The notes: generated by a model not told the origin, from the sequence alone. A DNA stretch of 64,000 bases from Pseudomonadales bacterium (GCA_028281005.1 JANQKS010000078.1:1-64000), one strand, 5' to 3'; positions 44,227 to 53,995 are shown, counted from the stretch's first letter. A program made the numbers and translations.

Positions 44227-46824
44227 TTATGCCTCAACCACAATTTCTTTGGCCAGTGATTTACCTTGCTCAGCCGCTTGGAGGAATTCCGGTACCTGAT
44301 CGAAATTCAGATAGTTATAAATCTCCGGCGCCATGGAATCGATCTGATTGGTATATTCCAGGTACTCCTGCGGCGTTGGCAACTTGCCCATTACCGCGGC
44401 GATGGCGGCCAGCTCCGCTGAGGCTAAGAACACATCTGCGCCTTGCCCCAAGCGGTTGGGGAAGTTTCGCGTCGAAGTTGACACACAGGTTGAGCCGGGG
44501 GCAATCCGCGCCTGGTTACCCATACAGAGACTACAGCCCGGCATCTCAGTGCGGGCGCCGGCCTGGGCGTAGATGTTGTAGTAACCCTCTTCCATCAGCT
44601 GGTTTTCGTCCATCTTGGTCGGCGGCGCAATCCACAGCCGCGTGGGGATCACCTCACCCGCGGCCTGCAGCAGCTTACCGGCGGCACGGAAGTGGCCGAT
44701 GTTGGTCATGCAGGAGCCAATAAAAATCTCCTGGATGGGCGTTCCCGCAACTTCCGACAACGGTTTGACGTCGTCGGGATCGTTCGGGCACGCCAATAGC
44801 GGTTCTTTAATCTCCGACATGTTGATTTCAATGACTTCCGCATACTCTGCGTTGTCGTCCGCACGCAACAAGCTCGGATTGGCGAGCCATTCTTCCATGG
44901 CGCGGGCGCGGCGTTCCAGGGTACGCGCGTCATCGTAGCCATTGGCGATCATCCAGCGCAGCATGACCACATTGGAGCGCAGATATTCCGCCACCGAATC
45001 TTCCGATAGGTTAATGGTGCAACCCCCCGCGGAGCGTTCAGCGGAAGCATCCGACAGCTCAAAAGCTTGCTCCACGGTAAGATCTTCGAGGCCTTGGATC
45101 TCCAGGATGCGGCCGTTATAAACATTCTTTTTACCTGCCTTTTCCACCGTCAGCAGGCCACGTTGAAGGGCCGCGTAGGGAATGGCGTTCACCAGGTCGC
45201 GCAGGGTGATACCCGGCTGCATCTCGCCGGTGAATTTCACCAACACAGATTCCGGCATATCCAACGGAATCACGCCGAGTGCAGCGCCAAACGCCACCAA
45301 ACCGGAACCCGCCGGGAACGAAATACCCAGCGGGAAACGCGTATGTGAGTCCCCACCGGTACCCACCTGGTCCGGCAGCAGCATGCGGTTGAGCCAACTG
45401 TGAATGATACCGTCACCCGGTCGCAGCGATACGCCACCACGATTGGTGATGAAGTCCGGCAAAGTGTGTTGGGTATCGATGTCCACGGGTTTCGGGTACG
45501 CCGCGGTGTGGCAGAAGCTCTGCATCACCAGATCCGCGGAGAAACCGAGACAAGCCAGCTCTTTCAGTTCATCGCGGGTCATCGGACCGGTGGTGTCTTG
45601 TGAACCCACCGTACCCATACGTGGTTCGCAATAAGTGCCTGGGCGCATGCCCTGGCCTTCCGGCAAACCGCAGGCGCGGCCGACCATTTTTTGCGCCAGG
45701 GTAAACCCTTTGTCGCTGACAGAGGGGTCTTCAGGGCGGCGGAATACATCCGTTGGGCCCAAACCAAGCGCCTCACGAGCGCGCTCAGTCAGGCTGCGAC
45801 CGATGATCAACGGGATACGGCCACCGGCTTTAACCTCGTCTAAAATCACTTCGGTTTTTAGCTCAAATTCGCTGAGCAGTTCGCCGTCTTCAGTCTCGAT
45901 GCGGCCTTCGTAGGGTTTCACCACCACCACATCACCCATGGCGAGTTTTTCCACCGGCGCTTCTATCGGCAGCGCGCCGGAATCTTCCACCGTGTTGAAG
46001 AAGATCGGCGCAATTTTGCCGCCAATCACCACGCCGCCCTGACGCTTGTTGGGCACAAATGGAATGTCATCCCCCATGGTCCACAACACTGAATTGGTGG
46101 CGCTTTTGCGCGACGAACCGGTGCCTACCACGTCGCCCACATAAGCCACCCCATGGCCTTTATTCTTGAGCGCTTCAATCTGGCCTATGGCGTCGGTAAT
46201 ACCTTCGCGGGGGTTTTTCAGCATGGCCAACGAATGTAGCGGTATGTCCGGGCGCGACCAAGCATCCTGCGCCGGGGACAAGTCGTCAGTGTTGGTTTCG
46301 CCGGTGACTTTAAACACCGACAGCGTGATGGTTTCGGGCAGATCTTCTTTCTCGGTGAACCACTCCGCATCCGCCCAAGCCTGCATGACGGCCTGGGCAT
46401 GGGGGTTGCCGTTCTTGGCTTTTTCAGCCACATCATGGAACGCATCAAACATAAGCAGCGTGCCTTTCAACTCCTCAGCCGCCGCGGCCGCTAGTTCCGC
46501 ATCGTCTAACAGTTCCACCAAGGGCATGATGTTGTATCCACCTAACATAGTGCCGAGCAATTCAATGGCCTTCGTTTTGCTGATCAGACCGCAGGCGGTC
46601 TCACCCTTGGCGATGTCGGCCAAGAAGGCCGCCTTGACATACGCGGCGTCGTCAACACCCGGCGGCACACGATTGGTGAGCAGGTCCCTGAGGAAGCTGT
46701 CTTCCCCGGCAGGTGGATTTTTCAGCAGTTCAATCAGTTCGCTAACTTGTTCAGCAGACAGCGGCAGCGGGGGGATACCCTGTTCTGCACGTTCCGCCGC
46801 ATGGGCACGATAAGCATCTAGCAT
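44227..46824 (-). CDS. acnB: Aconitate hydratase B / 2-methylisocitrate dehydratase
   Basis: 865 aa from ATG 46824, matching the E. coli AcnB length; GAGGTG precedes it, and the 13 extra residues in the track are rejected. HEAT-like N-terminal domain (1-160), '[15 protein letters not shown]', '[16 protein letters not shown]', and the 4Fe-4S ligands in '[10 protein letters not shown]' and '[10 protein letters not shown]' are all present. It interconverts citrate and isocitrate. Its Fe-S need contrasts with the iron-free FumC upstream in the window. Divergent from a LysR regulator. Confidence 0.97.
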   Translation of the reverse strand: MLDAYRAHAAERAEQGIPPLPLSAEQVSELIELLKNPPAGEDSFLRDLLTNRVPPGVDDAAYVKAAFLADIAKGETACGLISKTKAIELLGTMLGGYNIMPLVELLDDAELAAAAAEELKGTLLMFDAFHDVAEKAKNGNPHAQAVMQAWADAEWFTEKEDLPETITLSVFKVTGETNTDDLSPAQDAWSRPDIPLHSLAMLKNPREGITDAIGQIEALKNKGHGVAYVGDVVGTGSSRKSATNSVLWTMGDDIPFVPNKRQGGVVIGGKIAPIFFNTVEDSGALPIEAPVEKLAMGDVVVVKPYEGRIETEDGELLSEFELKTEVILDEVKAGGRIPLIIGRSLTERAREALGLGPTDVFRRPEDPSVSDKGFTLAQKMVGRACGLPEGQGMRPGTYCEPRMGTVGSQDTTGPMTRDELKELACLGFSADLVMQSFCHTAAYPKPVDIDTQHTLPDFITNRGGVSLRPGDGIIHSWLNRMLLPDQVGTGGDSHTRFPLGISFPAGSGLVAFGAALGVIPLDMPESVLVKFTGEMQPGITLRDLVNAIPYAALQRGLLTVEKAGKKNVYNGRILEIQGLEDLTVEQAFELSDASAERSAGGCTINLSEDSVAEYLRSNVVMLRWMIANGYDDARTLERRARAMEEWLANPSLLRADDNAEYAEVIEINMSEIKEPLLACPNDPDDVKPLSEVAGTPIQEIFIGSCMTNIGHFRAAGKLLQAAGEVIPTRLWIAPPTKMDENQLMEEGYYNIYAQAGARTEMPGCSLCMGNQARIAPGSTCVSTSTRNFPNRLGQGADVFLASAELAAIAAVMGKLPTPQEYLEYTNQIDSMAPEIYNYLNFDQVPEFLQAAEQGKSLAKEIVVEA

Positions 46825-46984
46825 GTTCACCTCGTTCGGTTGCTGGCTGAGTGGCGTTTTCAAAGGGCGGATAATCTAGCAAAGGCATTTGCATGCGTAA
46901 AATCGATAGTTTTAATGTTTAACATAGATTATCTTTATGCATAATCTACGGAAGTTAGCGCTAATAGCGTCCCGAGGCACACAT

Positions 46985-47887
46985 ATGGATCTCAGTTTAA
47001 TGCGCTCATTGGTGGCGGTGGCTGATGCCGGCGCCATCACTGAAGCCGCGACCCGCTTAAACCTCACCCAACCCGCACTCACCCGGCGCATTCAATTGCT
47101 GGAGGAGGAGTTTGCCGCGGAACTACTCAGCCGTAGCCGCAAAGGTGCTGAACTCACCGAGCTCGGCAGGCTGGTGGAACGCGAAGCGCGCGTGTTAATC
47201 GACCGCTACGAAAACTTAAAGCGCGAAATTGCCAGCCAGCAAAGCGTCACCGGGGGCACAATCCGCATCGGCGGTGGCGCAACCGCCGTTTCATTTGTGT
47301 TGCCCGACGCCATCGCCGAGTTTCAACGTGACTTTCCCAAAGTCCACTTTCACGTCAAAGAAGCCAGCTCCAGCGAAATCGCCAGCGATGTCGCAGACGG
47401 GCGCCTGGAATTGGGTCTGGTCACCCAGCCGGTACGCACCGCGGGTTTAGAAATACAGCCCCTGGTTGATGACCACATCGTGCTGATCGCCGCGGCGGAC
47501 AACCCGCTGGCCCGCGCCAACCGTATCCAGGTGGCGGATCTCGACGGGCAGAACTTTGTTGGCTTCGAAGGCGGCAGCGCCATTCGCCAGATTGTGGATG
47601 CCAGTCTGCGGGAGGCTGGCATTGAAATAAATGTGGTGATGGAATTGCGTTCGATCCCGGCCATTGTGCGCATGGTGGCCACCACGGGCAGTTTGGCCTT
47701 TGTGTCTCAGCTGGGTGTGCACGGCCAGGAGCTGGTGCGCGAAATCAAGGTTGCAGGCCTGACCATCACCCGCCGTCTAGGATTGGCGCGCCGCAAAGGG
47801 CATGTGTTATCCCCCGCTGCGACGCGTTTTCACGATATGCTAGGCGGACACTTCGTGCCCGAAGGCGCACCCGAGCGAGCGGCATAG
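46985..47887 (+). CDS. LysR-family transcriptional regulator
   Basis: 300 aa from ATG 46985 (MDLSLMRSLVAVADAGAITE). The winged HTH covers residues 1-60 ('AATRLNLTQPALTRRIQLLE'), with a periplasmic-binding-like effector domain from residue 90. LysR proteins usually control the divergent neighbour, so acnB (160 bp away) is the obvious candidate target. The effector is unknown. Confidence 0.9.
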   Translation: MDLSLMRSLVAVADAGAITEAATRLNLTQPALTRRIQLLEEEFAAELLSRSRKGAELTELGRLVEREARVLIDRYENLKREIASQQSVTGGTIRIGGGATAVSFVLPDAIAEFQRDFPKVHFHVKEASSSEIASDVADGRLELGLVTQPVRTAGLEIQPLVDDHIVLIAAADNPLARANRIQVADLDGQNFVGFEGGSAIRQIVDASLREAGIEINVVMELRSIPAIVRMVATTGSLAFVSQLGVHGQELVREIKVAGLTITRRLGLARRKGHVLSPAATRFHDMLGGHFVPEGAPERAA

Positions 47888-47961
47888 GTGATGATCGATC
47901 TGATCAGATCCGCCTGAGTCAAACTCAGCAAGCTCGAATCGCACCTTCCGGCCAGAAAAGC

Positions 47962-48630
47962 TCAGCGCACCCTTCGTACGACTACACGGGCTACAGGATT
48001 GCGCCAGTCGTAGGTTTCCGCGGGCAGGTCACCAATACCGTGCATGCCGTTGGCGACATGGACAAAACCTTCACCATCCTCTTCCGGTGACGCACCCTGC
48101 CCACCACAGCGCGGTCCGGGAATGTTTGCACACCACTCATCATTGGGTTCACTGCCGGCGTCATAGCCAAGCGCGGTATATACCCTGCTGCCGTACCGTG
48201 GCAGCCGCACGCTGTTCAGCGCCACAAAGCTATCGTTAGTCGGCAGTATCATGGCGGCAAAGCTCAGGCGGGCCCTGCGTCCATCGGTTTCCAGCCGCAG
48301 GGTGACAGACTGGCCCGCAAACAGAAGCGGCGGAGATCCCAGTACATCTGCGCTGTTGGCTGCATCAAGAACTTTCCCGGTGGCGGTCAATTCTTCTGCC
48401 AACAGAGACACGTCCCCATCCTCTGCCATCAAGGCCAGCCCTGCACTTGCCGGCTCTCCGAGTTGAAAATAAGAGATGGAAGCGCGATGTGTGGCGGCCA
48501 GAATCGGTGTGAATTGAGATGCCTTGGTTAAGTTGGTAATCGTGACTTCGTATACCTGGGATTTGTAGTAATCCGCAGCCGCGCCCGCGGCAGAGAACAT
48601 CAACACAAACCCTATTGCTAGCTTCTTCAT
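47962..48630 (-). CDS. Spondin-domain exported protein
   Basis: 222 aa with a signal peptide (MKKLAIGFVLMFSAAGAAA) and a spondin_N-like beta-sandwich: 'YEVTITNLTKASQFTPILAA' to 'FAAMILPTNDSFVALNSVRL', then a 'YDAGSEPNDEWCANIPGPRC' segment with a likely disulfide. Bacterial spondin proteins are extracellular or periplasmic, function unknown. AGGAGT precedes the ATG. Directly upstream (16 bp) begins a three-copy 21-bp repeat array, so expression is probably tightly controlled, perhaps by the two-component system encoded on the other side. Confidence 0.85.
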   Translation of the reverse strand: MKKLAIGFVLMFSAAGAAADYYKSQVYEVTITNLTKASQFTPILAATHRASISYFQLGEPASAGLALMAEDGDVSLLAEELTATGKVLDAANSADVLGSPPLLFAGQSVTLRLETDGRRARLSFAAMILPTNDSFVALNSVRLPRYGSRVYTALGYDAGSEPNDEWCANIPGPRCGGQGASPEEDGEGFVHVANGMHGIGDLPAETYDWRNPVARVVVRRVR

Positions 48631-48645
48631 AGTTACTCCTGAATT

Positions 48646-48708
48646 GGTTTGGCGTTAACACGCACAGGTTTAGCGTCATGACGCATAGATTTAGCGTTTA
48701 CACGCATG
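48646..48708. repeat. Three tandem 21-bp repeats with GCGT-N4-ACGC palindromes
   Basis: Three head-to-tail 21-bp units start at 48646, 48667 and 48688, consensus GrTTTrGCGTnnnnACGCAy. Each contains a 12-bp palindrome GCGTnnnnACGC (48652-48663, 48673-48684, 48694-48705). The 21-bp period equals two DNA turns, placing all palindromes on one helix face. It lies 16-78 bp before the spondin ATG, over its promoter or leader. Confidence 0.9.
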
Positions 48709-48740
48709 AAAGATGCTAAGCCGCAGCCTCGATTCGGGTC

Positions 48741-48791
48741 CTCACGAAACTCTCACAATCGGGGGGCGTCCACGGTGATATTTCTGTGAGA
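48741..48791. promoter_or_regulatory. Possible response-regulator operator upstream of the two-component genes
   Basis: CTCAC occurs at 48741 and 48752, an 11-bp direct spacing typical of OmpR/PhoB-type boxes. TCTCACA (48751-48757) is mirrored by TGTGAGA (48785-48791). Both lie 45-95 bp before the response regulator start. Confidence 0.45.
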
Positions 48792-48834
48792 ATTTCAGTT
48801 CAACATCCTCCAGGCAGCAGGAACTATCGAGCAC

Positions 48835-49629
48835 ATGCAACGTCAAACCAGCGCAGGGAAAGTAGGGGAGCATCGCACAGTGGAAGGCAAACGCGTACTG
48901 GTGGTCGAGGACGAGCCCGACATCGGCCAACTTCTGATCATGCACCTGACTGACATGGGCGTTGATGCACGGCTGTGCAGCGACGGCGAACTGGCGCTGC
49001 GTCTTCTGTTAAGCGAGTACTGGGATCTTGTGCTGCTCGATCTGCGCTTGCCCGGTATAGATGGTGTTGAAGTATGTCGCCGTCTGCGCGCCGAAGGTAT
49101 AGCAGTTCCGATTCTCATGCTGACCGCCAAAACCTCCGAGTTGGACAGGGTCATGGGTCTGGAAATCGGTGCGGACGACTACATTACGAAGCCCTTCAGT
49201 GTTATGGAAGTAATGGCACGCGTGCGCGCGACCGTGCGCCGGGTGGATCTGGAGCGCCGACAGGTCAGCGAGACTTCGGTGGTCACCACGGGCAATATCC
49301 GCATCGATGAAGCCCGCAGAGAAGTCACCGTGGCAGCACAGCCGGTCAGTCTGACCGCCAAGGAGTTTGACCTGCTTCTTTTTTTCGCCCAATCCCCCGG
49401 CCAGGTGTTCCGCCGTGTGCACCTCCTGGATCAGGTTTGGGGCTTTGGCTATGCCGGCTATGAACACACCGTCAATTCCCACATCAACCGTTTACGCAGC
49501 AAGTTGCAGAAAGCTGATCCGGCGAACGACTATATCGTTACCGTCTGGGGCGTGGGGTACAAATTTAATGATGCCCCCGCGGCTACAGACCAAAATTCGC
49601 TGAGCGCAGAGGAAGACCATGTCGCTTAA
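48835..49629 (+). CDS. OmpR/PhoB-family response regulator
   Basis: 264 aa. Receiver domain with 'VLVVEDEPDIGQLLIMHL', phospho-acceptor Asp69 in 'LVLLDLRLPG' and 'KPFSVMEVMARVRA'; C-terminal winged helix from about residue 150 ('LTAKEFDLLLFFAQSPGQVF', 'VNSHINRLRSKLQ'). A GTG at 48880 with GGGGAG is an alternative start. It overlaps the kinase gene by 11 bp. Likely targets are itself and the divergent spondin gene, whose control region holds repeats. Confidence 0.92.
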   Translation: MQRQTSAGKVGEHRTVEGKRVLVVEDEPDIGQLLIMHLTDMGVDARLCSDGELALRLLLSEYWDLVLLDLRLPGIDGVEVCRRLRAEGIAVPILMLTAKTSELDRVMGLEIGADDYITKPFSVMEVMARVRATVRRVDLERRQVSETSVVTTGNIRIDEARREVTVAAQPVSLTAKEFDLLLFFAQSPGQVFRRVHLLDQVWGFGYAGYEHTVNSHINRLRSKLQKADPANDYIVTVWGVGYKFNDAPAATDQNSLSAEEDHVA

Positions 49630-51073
49630 ATGGCGCCTGGGATGGACCCTAATGCTCACGTTGATCGGCGTGGGGATCGCCATCGCGTGGGCGGGGCGTT
49701 ATGCCTCCAACCTGTATTTCCAGGAGGTCAATCAAACTTTGAATGCCAGTCTGTCCATGTATGTGGTCGAGCGCCTGACGTTGATCGAAGACGGCACCAT
49801 CAACGAAGCCGCGTTTACCCGACTTGCGGACCAGGCCATGACGGTTAATCCAAGCGTCGAGGTTTACGTTCTGGACCCGACGGGTCTGATCGTTGCGCAC
49901 ACCATGCCGGAGGACTCTATCCTCCACCGCCGCATCCCAACAGCGCCGGTGGTCGAGTTCCTCGGCGGTGGTTTCGCGCGGCCGCTGCTCGGTCAGGATC
50001 CCCGCTCCGATTCCCCAAAGGCCTTCAGCGCGTCCGCGATCATGCACGGCGATCAATTGCAAGGATACCTGTATGTGGTGCTGGGCGGACGCTTGTTCGA
50101 TGAGGTGCAGGCTTCCTTCCTGGGCACGTTTATCGGACGGATCGGTGCCGCCACCTTGCTCGCGGTGTTGCTGCTGGGTGGGGTAGCGGGCTTGTTTGCT
50201 CTGCGCCGAACGACTCGACCCCTGGAGAACCTGCAGGCCGCTCTGTCGCGCTATACCCGCAGCGGGTTCACCGAGGACGCAGATATCCATGCCGTAGCTG
50301 AGAATACCGCGGAGGTAAAGGCGCTGAAGACGGAACTCACCCATATGACCACCACGCTGCAGGACCAGTTGCGTCAGATTGAAACCCATGACCGGCTGCG
50401 CCGGGAGCTGCTGGCCAACGTATCCCATGACCTGAGAACACCACTGGCATCGATGCAGGGCTACCTTGAGACCATGCTGATTAAAGACGCTGAACTAACC
50501 GTCGATGAGCGCAAAAAATACACGGAAATCGCTCATCAGCATGCACAACGCCTGAACCGGCTGGTGAGTCACTTGTTTGAGCTGGCCAAACTCGACAGCG
50601 GCGCGTTGAAAATCGATTGCGAGCCTTTTTCTGTGGCGGAACTGCTGAGCGATGTGATTCAGGAGTTCGCATTGCAAGCCATAGAAAAGCACATCACACT
50701 GAATCTGATAGGCGCAGAAAAACATGCCGAGGTGTTGGCTGTAGCGGACATCGGCATGATGCAACGTGTGTTCGAGAACCTGTTGAGCAATGCGCTGCGG
50801 CATACACCAGAGGGCGGCAGCATCGACATTGAAATCAATCCGCACGCCAGCCGGATTCTAGTGGAGGTCAGCGACACAGGGTGTGGCATCGACCCGGGTC
50901 TGTTACCTGATATCTTCGAGCGTTACGCCAGTGGAGACGGTGGCAGCGAAAGTACGGGGTTAGGGCTCGCCATCGTCAAACGCATACTTGAGTTGCACGA
51001 CAGCGATATCACCGTAACCTCCCGACCAAACCAAGGCACCGCCTTCTGTTTCCAACTCGACCGCGCCGCCTAA
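49619..51073 (+). CDS. Sensor histidine kinase
   Basis: 484 aa. TM1 (about 8-26), a periplasmic sensor domain to about 170, TM2 (about 175-195), HAMP, HisKA with His270 in 'LLANVSHDLRTPLASMQGY', and an HATPase domain with 'FENLLSNALRHTPEGG', 'DTGCGIDPGLLPDIFER' and 'GLGLAIVKRIL'. GAGGAAG precedes its ATG inside the response-regulator gene. The signal is unknown. Confidence 0.93.
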   Translation: MSLKWRLGWTLMLTLIGVGIAIAWAGRYASNLYFQEVNQTLNASLSMYVVERLTLIEDGTINEAAFTRLADQAMTVNPSVEVYVLDPTGLIVAHTMPEDSILHRRIPTAPVVEFLGGGFARPLLGQDPRSDSPKAFSASAIMHGDQLQGYLYVVLGGRLFDEVQASFLGTFIGRIGAATLLAVLLLGGVAGLFALRRTTRPLENLQAALSRYTRSGFTEDADIHAVAENTAEVKALKTELTHMTTTLQDQLRQIETHDRLRRELLANVSHDLRTPLASMQGYLETMLIKDAELTVDERKKYTEIAHQHAQRLNRLVSHLFELAKLDSGALKIDCEPFSVAELLSDVIQEFALQAIEKHITLNLIGAEKHAEVLAVADIGMMQRVFENLLSNALRHTPEGGSIDIEINPHASRILVEVSDTGCGIDPGLLPDIFERYASGDGGSESTGLGLAIVKRILELHDSDITVTSRPNQGTAFCFQLDRAA

Positions 51074-51180
51074 TCCACGGCCGAACAGCTCGGCGTCTCC
51101 CCCGCCATGAACGGCGCAATCTCTCTGTTTGATCCGGACATCATCGATAAAATCTTAGAACACATCCGCACAATCCGTGG

Positions 51181-51420
51181 GGTGTCGTCTTTAACGTTGA
51201 TGATCTCAAAAGTTTGGGCCTAACGGTGCAGCGTGGTTAGCGCGCGGGCGGTACACAAAACATCTTCACTTTGGGCCTCGTCCTGTACGATCCCGAATAC
51301 ACAACCAACTACGAATTGGCCTACCGGTCAGAAAGTACCGACGACAGCCGCGGCTTCAATGCAAACGCGTTCTATACACAATGGATCGATCATCCGGTGG
51401 ACCGCTTTCTCTTGCGCTAG
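51181..51420 (+). pseudogene. TonB-dependent receptor fragment with internal stop
   Basis: The plus strand reads 'LKSLGLTVQRG*RAGGTQNIF' and then 'YDPEYTTNYELAYRSEST' and 'FNANAFYTQWID', ending in TAG. This parallels the middle barrel of the intact receptor next door ('IQRGYRSGGAGI...', 'VNANVFYLDWTDQQVG'). A TAG at 51238 stands where Tyr is expected. Both ends of the gene are gone, so it is a relic of a related receptor in opposite orientation. Its terminal TAG overlaps the stop of the intact gene (CTAG). The rest of 51074-51180 shows nothing I can assign. Confidence 0.75.
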
Positions 51421-53888
51421 AGTTCCAGCGTCAATTCCACACCAAAGACCTGTGGATTGCCGATTACGGCAGAGCCGAGCCCGCCGCTGCGAAAGTCATC
51501 TTGGTTGATCAACAGTGCATACTCCTCATCGAAGGCATTGCGCGCAAAACCATACATGGCCCACCTTTCGCTGCGGAAACCGGCTTTGGCATTGAAGAGC
51601 ATGTAGGCGTCAAGCGTGTTGTCGCTTGGGTTGGAATCACTTGGGGAGTTGTCCGCACCCGAGAATGCTTCTGCAACCCAGGAGGCGTCGACGCTCAAGA
51701 AAAGACCGTGGGAGTTTTCGTAGATAACGCCAAGGCTGGCCTGCATGTCTGGGGATCGACCAAACTCGTTGCCATTCAAATCCTCATCCACAGCGTCGAA
51801 GTCGACAAACTCTGTGTCGTTGTATCCTACGGTGAGAAACGTTTTCAGGTTGGGCGTGAACTGCACCGTCACTTCACCCTCAAGACCCCACAGGCGCGAC
51901 TCCGCGGCGTTCTCAGTTGCAACGTCTAGACCAGTTCCGATACCGACTTGTTGGTCTGTCCAGTCGAGGTAGAAGACGTTGGCGTTCACCGACATGCGGC
52001 CATCCCACCAGGTAGAGCGGTAAAACACTTCGTAGCTCCAGAGATACTCTGAATCGAATTCGAAAGGTCTGCCGGCGGGGTTGATACCGGCGCCGCCGGA
52101 TCGATAACCGCGCTGAATGATCAGCCCAATGGTCTGGGTTGGGTCGATCTCGTAGCGTAAGCCAAGTTTGGGCAGGAACGCATCGAAGGTGGTGTCCACG
52201 TCCTGTTCCACCCCGATTGAGGTCACCAACCCGAAAGTGGGAAACTCTGGATCTAGAAACGTTGAGGCCTGGGACTGACTGGCATAACGCTCTCGGTCGT
52301 AGCGCAGCCCAAACAACACCGCAAGACGCTCTTGCAACGCAAACTCCCCGTCGATGTAGAGCGCGTAGTTTTCAATGTCTGAGCCACCCTGGGAAATCTG
52401 AGCGAAGTTTGTGTCGATCAATCCCCCGGCTAATATCAGTCGTCCGGAAAGATCGCGGTCGCTGGCTCGATCCCGCTCGAAGTAATATAGGCCCAACAGC
52501 ATGTCGAGATTAGCAAGGTCGATCAGCAGCCGCAGGTCGGTGGTGATTATTTCTTCGTTGTCACTGCCCAAATCAAGAAATCCGCCGTCGTTTGGATCGA
52601 TGCGAAAGCGTGGTTCCGAGACTTCCTTGGCATCGGAGTAGGTTGTTATCCAGTCGAACTTCATCTCGGGGCTGATTGTGTAGGTCGCCTTCGCAGACAG
52701 ATTATGGGAGTCGATGCTCTGCAGAACCGGATTGGCAACGCTGACTTCGCGAGCGAAGTAGTCCGGACCTTGCACGACCCCGGAGCTTAGTCCAGTGCTC
52801 GCATCGCCTTCGGAATAGACATACGTCAGCAGCGTGGAGAGCTTGTCGGTCGGCTCGAACAACACTTTCGTGCGGAGCGTCAGAGATTCATCTTCGTCCT
52901 GATTGTCCCGATCGGTGACGGGATTGCTGACGTAACCATCGGTGGTGCGAAAATCAGCGGCAATTCGAAATGCCAGCTGTTGGTCCACGATTGGGCCGCC
53001 AAAAGCGAGTCCGTAGCGCTGGGTATTATATTCGGCGACCTCGAGGCGGGCTTTGCCACTCCAAACGTACTCCGGATTGCGGGTATGCAGAACCACTGCG
53101 CCCATCAACGTGTTCCGACCCTGAATGGTTGACTGCGGCCCTCTGTAGATTTCAGCTTGATCCAAATCGAACACACCAGATGGTCCTGCTTCGATGCCGA
53201 GGTTGGATTGAAATATCTCGTCGATATAAAGCGACGAGGTGTTAGCAACGCCAGCGAACCCCAGCCCACCGATAGCCGGTACCCCACGGATCGAGAACGT
53301 GCCTTCGCTACTGTCGAGCTGATTGACATTGGGCGTGAATCGATAGAGATCGGTTAATTCGGTGAACGTGAGGTCTTCTAGCAGCGCAGCGTCGATTAAC
53401 GCGACGCTGGATGAGGTGTCGTAAATGGACCGCGCACGTTTCTGACCCAGGACGACGATGTTCTCAATCTCGATTGGTGAAGATATGTTGCTGCTCTGTG
53501 GCGACCGTGGCGATTTGCCCGAATTCGGAGGGGTATTTGAGGCGGGCGTATCCGCAGCTACCGTCACAACCACGATCCCTGAAGCGGCCACACTGGCAGT
53601 GAGACCGGTTCCCTGGAGCAATGCATCGAGTGAGCGCCCCAGGGTGTAGCTGCCGCGAAGTGCTGCGGCGCGCCGATCACCTACGACATTTGCCGGCGCA
53701 ATAATTTGAGTCTGATGTTGCCGGGCCAGAGCAACGAGAGAATCACCCAAATGCTGCGCCGGAATGTCAATCTCTACTTCAACCGCCTCGATTGCCGCGG
53801 CCAGCGTGGAAGGGCACGCAAGCAGCAGGGTCATGGCCAGGCAGCTACTGCCGAAGGCGGATTTGAACAAACGACTGACTTCCTTCAT
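51417..53888 (-). CDS. TonB-dependent receptor with N-terminal STN domain (FecA-type transducer)
   Basis: 823 aa: signal peptide (ends 'ACPSTLAAA'), an STN signalling domain at about residues 35-110 ('IPAQHLGDSLVALARQHQTQ', 'SYTLGRSLDALLQGTGL'), plug at about 145-265 and a beta-barrel ending in an aliphatic/aromatic strand (FGVELTLEL). The STN domain touches FecR to switch on the FecI sigma factor, and those genes lie just upstream. The imported ligand is not readable. A stable hairpin sits in its leader. Confidence 0.92.
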   Translation of the reverse strand: MKEVSRLFKSAFGSSCLAMTLLLACPSTLAAAIEAVEVEIDIPAQHLGDSLVALARQHQTQIIAPANVVGDRRAAALRGSYTLGRSLDALLQGTGLTASVAASGIVVVTVAADTPASNTPPNSGKSPRSPQSSNISSPIEIENIVVLGQKRARSIYDTSSSVALIDAALLEDLTFTELTDLYRFTPNVNQLDSSEGTFSIRGVPAIGGLGFAGVANTSSLYIDEIFQSNLGIEAGPSGVFDLDQAEIYRGPQSTIQGRNTLMGAVVLHTRNPEYVWSGKARLEVAEYNTQRYGLAFGGPIVDQQLAFRIAADFRTTDGYVSNPVTDRDNQDEDESLTLRTKVLFEPTDKLSTLLTYVYSEGDASTGLSSGVVQGPDYFAREVSVANPVLQSIDSHNLSAKATYTISPEMKFDWITTYSDAKEVSEPRFRIDPNDGGFLDLGSDNEEIITTDLRLLIDLANLDMLLGLYYFERDRASDRDLSGRLILAGGLIDTNFAQISQGGSDIENYALYIDGEFALQERLAVLFGLRYDRERYASQSQASTFLDPEFPTFGLVTSIGVEQDVDTTFDAFLPKLGLRYEIDPTQTIGLIIQRGYRSGGAGINPAGRPFEFDSEYLWSYEVFYRSTWWDGRMSVNANVFYLDWTDQQVGIGTGLDVATENAAESRLWGLEGEVTVQFTPNLKTFLTVGYNDTEFVDFDAVDEDLNGNEFGRSPDMQASLGVIYENSHGLFLSVDASWVAEAFSGADNSPSDSNPSDNTLDAYMLFNAKAGFRSERWAMYGFARNAFDEEYALLINQDDFRSGGLGSAVIGNPQVFGVELTLEL

Positions 53889-53908
53889 TGAGCTCTCCTT
53901 TTAGATGA

Positions 53909-53931
53909 TGCGACTGAAAATCAGTCGCATT
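53909..53931. promoter_or_regulatory. Hairpin between fecR and receptor gene
   Basis: ATGCGACTG-AAAAT-CAGTCGCAT is a perfect 9-bp stem with 5-nt loop, 21 bp upstream of the receptor ATG. It lacks a clear T-run, so it may act as an attenuator or mRNA stabiliser rather than a terminator. Confidence 0.55.
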
Positions 53932-53995
53932 TCTAAATAAGACTCTCGTGGTGTTGAAAGCGTCGGTCTCGTGCCGAAATTTAACGTTTCGGGAT

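Noticed and set aside
44106-44723. 205-aa plus-strand ORF at the acnB end
   Set aside because: Antisense shadow of a highly conserved acnB 3' region.
49649-50428. 259-aa ORF antisense to the histidine kinase
   Set aside because: Overlaps a clear kinase; Gln/His-rich shadow translation.
51381-51929. 182-aa plus-strand ORF in the receptor 3' end
   Set aside because: Antisense shadow of the TonB receptor barrel.
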